Of a stretch of DNA of 64,000 bases, positions 58,699-64,000 are shown one piece after another. Source of the DNA: Sphingomonadales bacterium. Its GTDB lineage: Bacteria; Pseudomonadota; Alphaproteobacteria; Sphingomonadales; Sphingomonadaceae. A program made the translations under genes and the position numbers. The DNA is taken from the NCBI GenBank assembly GCA_028868535.1, contig JAGWUH010000013.1:1-64000 (forward strand), read 5' to 3'. The notes below the pieces were generated by a model. It saw only the letters and a list, made by a program, of their open reading frames with translations. It did no database searches and had not been told where the DNA came from. Positions within the stretch are counted from its first letter, which is position 1, and each line of letters starts with the position of its first letter.

Positions 58699-59942
58699 CG
58701 CATCAGCTTCCTTGCGCTGTCATGAAGTCGCCGCGCCGCCGCCACCACCGCGCCCTCGCGGGTCGCGGCGGCCAGCGTCCGCGCGGATTCGGAAAACGGC
58801 GCCGCCGCGGGATCGCAGCCGCGCAGCGCGCGGTCGATCGCCGCATCGGTCTGCCCGGCGTCGAGCCCGCGCGCCAGGCCGAGCCCTTTCGCCACCCGTT
58901 CGCGCAACAGCGCGGCATAAGGGCCGGCCAGCAGCCGCATCCGCCCGCTGCGCACGATCAGCGCGCCGGCATGGTCGATCAGCACTGCCTTGCCGAACGC
59001 CACGTCGCGTGCTTCGGCCAGCGCCGGCCCGAACCGCACGAACGCGCGCCAGCCGACCGCCAGCGCCGCCAGCAGCAGGCACAGCGTCGCCGCCAGGTAA
59101 GGCGGCGTCACCGCCAGCCGCAACAGGTTGTCCGGCAGCGCCAGCCCGTTCAAGGTCAGGTCGAACGTGGCCCGGCGCAGGCCCTGCGCCCGCATCTCCC
59201 GCGCCAGCGCCTCCGCCAGCGCCGCATTGGCCGGATCGCGCAAGCCGTGGTTGTCGATCAGGTCGGGCTCGAACACCACCACCAGCGGATGGACTGCCCC
59301 GGCGGCTTCGGCTTCGGCATCGGCCACCGCCGCCGCCAGAACGGCGCCCGATCCCTGCCGCACCACCAGCGGCATCAGCCGGCCGCCTTCGCCGGCGATC
59401 ACCGCGCCGGCATCGGGCAGCGCTCCCGCCAACCCCAATCCCCGCCATCCCCCCGGCTCGCGCGTCAGCCGCACGCGCACGTCGTCGAGGAATCCCGGCC
59501 ACTCCGGCCCGCGCACCCCCGCCTTCTGCACCCACCCCGGATGGCGGTCGAACAGCCCGCGGGCGCGGCCCTTGTCCACCACCCACTTCGGCGCGATCAC
59601 CAGCGTCGGCCCCAGCGGCCGGTGCGCGGCGACGATCCGCGCGATCGCCTTGCCGTCGGCATCGGCCGGCGGGGTCAGCACCAGCAGCCCGGGCCGGCGC
59701 AGTTCCGCCTCGCCGCGCGCGGTCGCCACGCTCCAGCCGTCCGCCGCCAGCAGCCGCGCGAAGCCGGCAAACCCGTTGAACCCGGTGGCGGCGCCATGCC
59801 CCCCGCCGTTGTCGAGCCCGCCGCGCCCGAACCCGCCGCCGCTCCCCAGTGCCCACACCAGGCCCAGGAACAGCAGCGTCCCCGCCAGCACCAGCGCCAG
59901 CGCCTGCCGGGCGCCGAACGGCCCGGGCCGGGCCGCGGTCAT
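58695..59942 (-). CDS. DUF4350-containing membrane protein
   Basis: A 415-residue protein from ATG 59942. One N-terminal hydrophobic helix (about 13-33), a DUF4350/GATase-like periplasmic domain ('[20 protein letters not shown]', '[20 protein letters not shown]'), then a second helix (about 290-312, '[20 protein letters not shown]') and a cytoplasmic tail. This is the usual member between DUF4129 and MoxR genes. The 4-nt overlaps on both sides show coupled translation. Molecular function unknown. Confidence 0.85.
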   Translation of the reverse strand: MTAARPGPFGARQALALVLAGTLLFLGLVWALGSGGGFGRGGLDNGGGHGAATGFNGFAGFARLLAADGWSVATARGEAELRRPGLLVLTPPADADGKAIARIVAAHRPLGPTLVIAPKWVVDKGRARGLFDRHPGWVQKAGVRGPEWPGFLDDVRVRLTREPGGWRGLGLAGALPDAGAVIAGEGGRLMPLVVRQGSGAVLAAAVADAEAEAAGAVHPLVVVFEPDLIDNHGLRDPANAALAEALAREMRAQGLRRATFDLTLNGLALPDNLLRLAVTPPYLAATLCLLLAALAVGWRAFVRFGPALAEARDVAFGKAVLIDHAGALIVRSGRMRLLAGPYAALLRERVAKGLGLARGLDAGQTDAAIDRALRGCDPAAAPFSESARTLAAATREGAVVAAARRLHDSARKLMR

Positions 59943-60595
59943 CGCCCCGCCTCCAGCCGCTGCAACGCGAACGCGGCATAAGCCTCGCGCGCCGCCGCCC
60001 AGTCCTCCGCGGCCAGCGCGCGCAACGCGAAGCGGCTGGCCTCGACCCGGGTGGCGATCGCCCCGAACGCCGCGCGCGCCGCGACCGGCAGCCACGCCGC
60101 CGCGCCGATCTCGCGCGCGGTGCTCGCCGGATGCAGCAGGCCGGGGCGCGCCGCCTCGATCTGGGCCACGCTGCGCGCCAGCAGGACGTGGACCGCCTCG
60201 TCGAAGCGCCCTTCCGCCGCCAGCCGGTCGGCATCGGCCAGCAGGGCCAGCGCCGCGGCCTCGTCCGGCCGCCATTCCGCCACGCCGGTCGCTTCCGCCC
60301 GTCGGCGCCGTGCCGCCAGCGCCGCCGCCGCCGCCCGCGCCAGCAGCGCCGCCAGCAGCACCGCCGCCACGACCAGCAGCACGATCTTCATCGCCGGCCA
60401 GCCCAGCCCCAGCCAGCGCCCCATCGGCTCGAACACCGGCCGCAACAGGCGGCCCAGCCACTCCAGCGCCCGCAGCAGCGCCTCGCCCCATGGCGATGGC
60501 GCTTCGGGCGGGTCAGGGGGCAACGGCGCGAACTGGATGTCGCCGGCGTCCCTCAACGCCCGCCAATGCGCGCTGCTGTCTGCTGCTCCGGCCAC
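59939..60595 (-). CDS. DUF4129-like membrane protein
   Basis: A 218-residue protein starting at 60595. One transmembrane helix ('MKIVLLVVAAVLLAALLARA', about residues 69-88) separates a short Pro-rich N-terminal region from a C-terminal helical domain ('EWRPDEAAALALLADADRLA', 'RFDEAVHVLLARSVAQIEAA') that fits DUF4129. It is the first gene of the DUF4129-DUF4350-MoxR-DUF58 operon. The call rests on context as much as on sequence. Confidence 0.7.
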   Translation of the reverse strand: MAGAADSSAHWRALRDAGDIQFAPLPPDPPEAPSPWGEALLRALEWLGRLLRPVFEPMGRWLGLGWPAMKIVLLVVAAVLLAALLARAAAAALAARRRRAEATGVAEWRPDEAAALALLADADRLAAEGRFDEAVHVLLARSVAQIEAARPGLLHPASTAREIGAAAWLPVAARAAFGAIATRVEASRFALRALAAEDWAAAREAYAAFALQRLEAGR

Positions 60596-60641
60596 GCCGG
60601 GGTGGTGGCACGGCCGGCGCCGGGTGTGAAGCGGCGAAGCG

Positions 60642-60667
60642 AAAAAACCCGCCGCGGCTCAGCCGCG
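60642..60667 (-). terminator. Intrinsic terminator overlapping the pheA stop codon
   Basis: On the minus strand CGCGGC, loop TGA (the pheA stop codon), GCCGCG is followed by GCGGG and six T. The stop codon forms the hairpin loop. Confidence 0.65.
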
Positions 60668-61552
60668 CGCGCGCGCCTGGCGATAGGTGCCGAGGATGCG
60701 CAGGTCCTTGCAGTGGAACGCCAGCTCCTCGATCGCCCGGTCGACCGCGGGATCGCCCGGCGCCCCGACGATGTCGGCAAAGAACATCGTCGCCGAGAAG
60801 CTCGCGCTCTTCTGGTAGGATTCGAGCTTGGTCATGTTGACGCCGTTGGTCGCGAACCCGCCCAGCGCCTTGTACAGCGCCGCCGGGATGTTGCGCACCT
60901 CGAACACCAGCGTCGTCATCGCCACCTGTCCCGCCAGCGTCGCCGGGTCGAGCGGCTCCCGCGCGAGCACGACGAAGCGCGTGGTGTTGTCGTGCGCGTC
61001 CTCGACGTTGTCCTCGATGATCTTCAGCCCATAGAGCTCCGCCGCCAGCTTCGGCGCGATCGCGCAGGCCGCCGGATCGCCCTGCTCGCGCACGAACGCC
61101 GCCGCGCCCGCGGTATCGGCATAGCTCATCGGCACGATGCCCCGCGCCCGCAGGTAGTGGCGCGACTGGCCCAGCGCCTGCGGGTGGCTGTAGGCGGCGG
61201 CGAACGGCCCGTCGCCCAGCGCCATCAGGCTGTGGTGGATCGCCAGGAAGTGCTCGCCGGTGATGTAGAGCCCGCTCTCCGGCAGCAGGAAGTGGATGTC
61301 GGCGACGCGCCCGTGCTGCGAGTTCTCGATCGGGATGATCGCACGGCGCGCGCGCCCTTCCTTCACCGCCTCCAGCGCATCCTCGAACGAGAAGCAGGGC
61401 AGGGGCAGGCAGTCCGGATCGTATTCCAGCGCGGCGCGATGGCCGTTGCAGCCCGGCGCGCCCTGCAGCGCCATCGCGCGCGCCGGATCGGCGGCGGCCG
61501 CGGCCGTCATCTGCTCGACCAGGGCGAGCGCGGGTTGGGGAAAGCTGTGCAT
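60659..61552 (-). CDS. pheA: Prephenate dehydratase
   Basis: A 297-residue enzyme converting prephenate to phenylpyruvate in phenylalanine synthesis. The catalytic domain (about 28-200) has 'RRAIIPIENSQHGRVADIHF', 'YSHPQALGQSRHYL' and the 'DNTTRFVVLA' motif with the catalytic Thr-Thr-Arg-Phe. The ACT domain follows ('GALYKALGGFATNGVNMTKL' region, read as 'ALYKALGGFATNGVNMTKLE'), where Phe binds for feedback inhibition; its 'LESYQ' replaces the more common ESRP. No chorismate mutase domain is fused. A terminator overlaps the stop codon. Confidence 0.95.
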   Translation of the reverse strand: MHSFPQPALALVEQMTAAAAADPARAMALQGAPGCNGHRAALEYDPDCLPLPCFSFEDALEAVKEGRARRAIIPIENSQHGRVADIHFLLPESGLYITGEHFLAIHHSLMALGDGPFAAAYSHPQALGQSRHYLRARGIVPMSYADTAGAAAFVREQGDPAACAIAPKLAAELYGLKIIEDNVEDAHDNTTRFVVLAREPLDPATLAGQVAMTTLVFEVRNIPAALYKALGGFATNGVNMTKLESYQKSASFSATMFFADIVGAPGDPAVDRAIEELAFHCKDLRILGTYRQARARG

Positions 61553-61671
61553 CGTGGCGCGGCGCTTAGCGGCGAGGGAGAATTACCGCAATGACTCTTG
61601 CGCTCCCCCGCGCCCGTCACTAGAGCGGCGCGCAAACCGCATGAAGGCGGGCAAATCCACGGGGCATTTCG

Positions 61672-62559
61672 ATGGACGATCGTTTCAATACCATCGCTGG
61701 CTGGGCGCTGGCTTCCGGCATCGTCGCACTCGGGCTGGCCAGCCTGAGCGGCCATTACTTCCGCGCGAACAAGGAAAACCGCCCGGAAAAGATGGGCTAC
61801 GCGATCGCCGGCGTGTCGAACGCCGAAGGCGGCGCCGCCGAAACCCCAATCGAGGCGCTGCTCGCCAAGGCCGATCCCGCCAAGGGCGCGGACGTCTTCA
61901 AGAAGTGCATGGCCTGCCACACCATCGCGCAGGGCGCCGCCAACGGCATCGGCCCCAACCTCTACGGCGTGCTCGGTGACGCGATCGCCCAGGGCCGTGG
62001 CGGCTTCGCCTTCTCCGACGCGCTGAAGGCCAAGGGCGGCAAGTGGGACTGGACGTCGATGAACGCCTGGCTCACCAACCCGCGCGGCTTCGCCGAAGGC
62101 ACCAAGATGACCTTCGCCGGCCTCGAATCGGCCGAGGATCGCGCCAACGTCATGGCCTACCTGAACTCGCAGGGCTCGAACCTGCCGCTGCCGGCGGTCC
62201 CGGCCGCCGCTGCCGCCCCGGCCGCGGGCGGCGCGGCCCCCGCCGTCGCCGCGGGCGATCCCGCCAAGGGCGCCGAAGTGTTCAAGAAGTGCGCCTCGTG
62301 CCACACCATCAACGCCGGCGGCGCCAACGGCATCGGCCCGAACCTCGCCAAGGTCGTCGGCGATGACGTCGCCAAGGGCCGCGGCGGCTTCGCCTTCTCC
62401 GATGCGCTGAAGGCCAAGGGCGGCAAGTGGGACGAAAAGTCGCTCGACGCCTGGCTGACCAACCCGCGCGAATATGCCCCGGGCACCAAGATGACCTTCG
62501 CCGGTCTCGACGATGCCCAGCAGCGCGCCGACGTGATCGCCTACCTCAAGGCGAACTGA
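61672..62559 (+). CDS. Membrane-anchored diheme class I cytochrome c, tandem duplication
   Basis: A 295-residue electron carrier. An N-terminal hydrophobic helix (about residues 8-26) is an uncleaved anchor or signal. Two cytochrome c domains follow with haem sites CMACH (about residue 82) and CASCH (about 207), and Met ligands in 'GTKMTFAGL' of each. The domains are joined by an Ala/Pro linker and are nearly identical over long stretches ('GRGGFAFSDALKAKGGKWD' in both). Known single-domain homologues (CycM type) link the bc1 complex to oxidases in alphaproteobacteria. A strong terminator follows. Confidence 0.93.
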   Translation: MDDRFNTIAGWALASGIVALGLASLSGHYFRANKENRPEKMGYAIAGVSNAEGGAAETPIEALLAKADPAKGADVFKKCMACHTIAQGAANGIGPNLYGVLGDAIAQGRGGFAFSDALKAKGGKWDWTSMNAWLTNPRGFAEGTKMTFAGLESAEDRANVMAYLNSQGSNLPLPAVPAAAAAPAAGGAAPAVAAGDPAKGAEVFKKCASCHTINAGGANGIGPNLAKVVGDDVAKGRGGFAFSDALKAKGGKWDEKSLDAWLTNPREYAPGTKMTFAGLDDAQQRADVIAYLKAN

Positions 62560-62592
62560 TCGCCGGCCGCCAGCCAACGGCACGCAACAAAC

Positions 62593-62622
62593 AAGGGCGG
62601 GGCTGCGGCTCCGCCCTTTTGC
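62593..62622 (+). terminator. Intrinsic terminator of the cytochrome gene
   Basis: AAGGGCGG and CCGCCCTT form an 8-bp stem (extended by GGC/GCT) followed by TTTT, 33 nt after the cytochrome c stop and just before the convergent Hsp70-like gene end. Confidence 0.8.
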
Positions 62623-62629
62623 GTTGGCG

Positions 62630-64000
62630 TCACCCCGCCGGGCACGCCTCCAGCGCGTCGAGCGAGATCGATAGCGCCACCTGCGCCGAGGCGATCTCGC
62701 GCGGGTCCCGCGCCGACAGCGCCCCCAGGAAGCGGCCGATCAGCGTGCCCAGGAAACTGCGCTCGTTGCCCACGAACTCGCCGTGGACGCGCTCGGCGCG
62801 CGCCATCAGCGCGACATGGCCGGCCGCCTCGCGCGCGGGGAACGTCAGCCCGGCCAGCCCGTCGCCCCGCGCGCCTTCGTCCTGCGCCGGCGCCAGTTCG
62901 ACCGGTTGCCGCGTCACCCCGGCGCTGGGAATCGTGTAGTCGATCGCCAGCAGCCCGCCGTCATCGAAACTGAAGCGCACGTCGACGGTCACCTCGCCCG
63001 CCGGACGCGGCGGCACCGGCACGGTCAGCGTTCCCAGCCGGACATTGCCGACGACGTCGCGCGCCTCGCCCTGGTAGATGTCCATCTCGATCCACGGCTG
63101 GCCGTCGCCGGTGGTGCGGTAGGTCTTGACCCGGCTGGTCGGCACCGGTGCGTTGCGCCCGATGATCGGCGAGAACACCCCCGGCTGGACGTTGCCATAG
63201 CCGTCCGCCTCCGCCGTCTCGACCCCCAGCGCGTGCGGGCAGACGTCGAAGATCCGCACTTCGTCGCGCGCCAGCAGCGCGGCATGGATGGCTGCGCCCC
63301 GCGCCACGCTGGATTCCGGGTCGCAGCCGCTGTCGGGAAACTGCCCGAACAGCCGGGTGATCGCCCGTCGCACCACCGGCATCCGCGTCGCCCCGCCGAC
63401 GACCACGATCGCCCCCAGCCCGGCGCGGTCCAGTCCCGCGTCGCGCAACGCGCGCTCCACCGGTTCGCGCAGCCGCTGGACGAGGTCGGCGGTGGCGCCC
63501 TCGAACTCGTCCTCGGACAGCGTCACCTTCAGCCGTGCGTCGTCCAGCGTCACCGCGAACTCCGCCGACGCCGCCTGCGACAGCGCCAGCCGCGCCCGCG
63601 TCGCCGCGCGCGACAGCAGCGCCGTCCGCCGGCACTCGTCGAGCTCGTCGAGATGCCCCTCGAGGTCGATGCGGTCGGCCATCATCGCCGCCAGCCGCGC
63701 ATCGAAGTCGTTGCCGCCCAGCCGGCCGTCCCCTGCCGCGGCGCGCAGCCGGATGCCGCCGTCGCCCAGTTCGGCCACGGCGACGTCGAACGTGCCGCCG
63801 CCCAGGTCGAACACCAGGAAAGGCGCCCGCCCGCCCTTGTCGGGCCAGGCATAGGCCAGCGCCGTCGCCGCCGGCTCGCCGATCAGGCGCACGCTGGAAA
63901 AGCCCGCCAGTTCGCCCGCCCGGCGCGTCGCCGCGCGCTGGCGGGCGTCGAAGCAGGCGGGCACCGCGATCACCGCGCCGGTCGGTTCGACGCCGGCATG
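62630..64000 (-). CDS. Hsp70-family protein (HscC-like), N-terminus outside window
   Basis: The 5' part of the gene lies beyond the right edge; 456 residues are visible. The ATPase domain shows 'AVPACFDARQRAATRRAGEL', the phosphate-2 motif 'FLVFDLGGGTFDVAVAELGD' and the adenosine motif 'IVVVGGATRMPVVRRAI'. The substrate-binding beta domain starts near 'DVCPHALGVETA' and is followed by a short helical lid. The short lid and 'DVCPHALGVE' (DnaK has DVTPLSLGIE) point to the HscC/specialised Hsp70 group rather than the main DnaK. About 130 residues are probably missing. It is convergent with the cytochrome gene. Confidence 0.88.
   Translation of the reverse strand, partial: HAGVEPTGAVIAVPACFDARQRAATRRAGELAGFSSVRLIGEPAATALAYAWPDKGGRAPFLVFDLGGGTFDVAVAELGDGGIRLRAAAGDGRLGGNDFDARLAAMMADRIDLEGHLDELDECRRTALLSRAATRARLALSQAASAEFAVTLDDARLKVTLSEDEFEGATADLVQRLREPVERALRDAGLDRAGLGAIVVVGGATRMPVVRRAITRLFGQFPDSGCDPESSVARGAAIHAALLARDEVRIFDVCPHALGVETAEADGYGNVQPGVFSPIIGRNAPVPTSRVKTYRTTGDGQPWIEMDIYQGEARDVVGNVRLGTLTVPVPPRPAGEVTVDVRFSFDDGGLLAIDYTIPSAGVTRQPVELAPAQDEGARGDGLAGLTFPAREAAGHVALMARAERVHGEFVGNERSFLGTLIGRFLGALSARDPREIASAQVALSISLDALEACPAG

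Noticed and set aside
62630..63973. GTG at 63973 as the true start of the Hsp70-like gene
   Set aside because: The frame continues to the window edge and the first third of the ATPase domain would be missing, so the gene is cut by the window.

Overview
This window looks like chromosomal DNA of a GC-rich alphaproteobacterium of the Sphingomonadaceae (Sphingomonas/Novosphingobium type). The evidence is very high third-position GC in the core genes, three proteins with PEP-CTERM tails (two of them PEPxxWA-like), a CpaF ATPase, TonB-dependent receptors, a diheme class I cytochrome c, and core genes (ispH, thrB, rnhA, clpB, pheA) whose sequences fit that group. The genus is an inference; no rRNA or other marker gene is present.

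Positions 1 to about 17.9 kb form a less GC-rich accessory region. From the left edge it holds part of a type IV secretion locus on the minus strand (virB2-virB3-virB4; virB4 runs off the window) with a second VirB2-like pilin gene facing the other way. Next comes a minus-strand operon of a secreted Calx-beta/YD-repeat protein, a 1529-residue secreted RHS protein with a unique C-terminal domain, and a 4-nt-overlapping 90-residue membrane protein. This is the layout of a polymorphic toxin with its immunity protein. An XRE regulator, a 1.2-kb IS3-family insertion sequence with a duplicated terminal region and a small membrane gene ending at its edge follow. A surface lipoprotein plus Slam outer-membrane translocator pair and a PEP-CTERM protein complete the region.

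From about 17.9 kb the sequence becomes uniformly GC-rich. The first part (18-32 kb) has a DUF4112 protein, a globin-coupled chemoreceptor divergent from putA (which carries an in-frame hexanucleotide microsatellite), a DHDPR-like/EthD pair, a UDP-sugar dehydrogenase, two PEPxxWA-CTERM proteins (one behind a CtrA-type site), and a TonB-dependent receptor. At 32-38 kb there is a nucleic-acid scavenging module (nuclease, CNT nucleoside transporter, divergent GntR regulator) and a DUF2946/ZnuD-like receptor pair. A DUF4160/DUF2442 pair and two SDR genes follow.

The right part (40-64 kb) is mainly housekeeping: ispH-thrB-rnhA, an AraC regulator converging on clpB across a perfect palindrome, Dabb and DUF2975/XRE genes, a lone cpaF translationally coupled to a GT-C-like membrane protein, HNH and PhzF genes. 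A MoxR/DUF58/DUF4350 operon is separated from its usual SpoIIM/RDD partners by tRNA-Gln and a small stress-type gene. pheA, a tandem-duplicated diheme cytochrome c and an Hsp70-family gene cut by the right edge end the window.

The strongest undescribed signal is a dispersed repeat present at least four times (38.5, 47.3, 47.6 and 48.3 kb). It contains two hairpins whose stems change in compensating pairs between copies, and two copies supply the C-terminal codons of unrelated genes.
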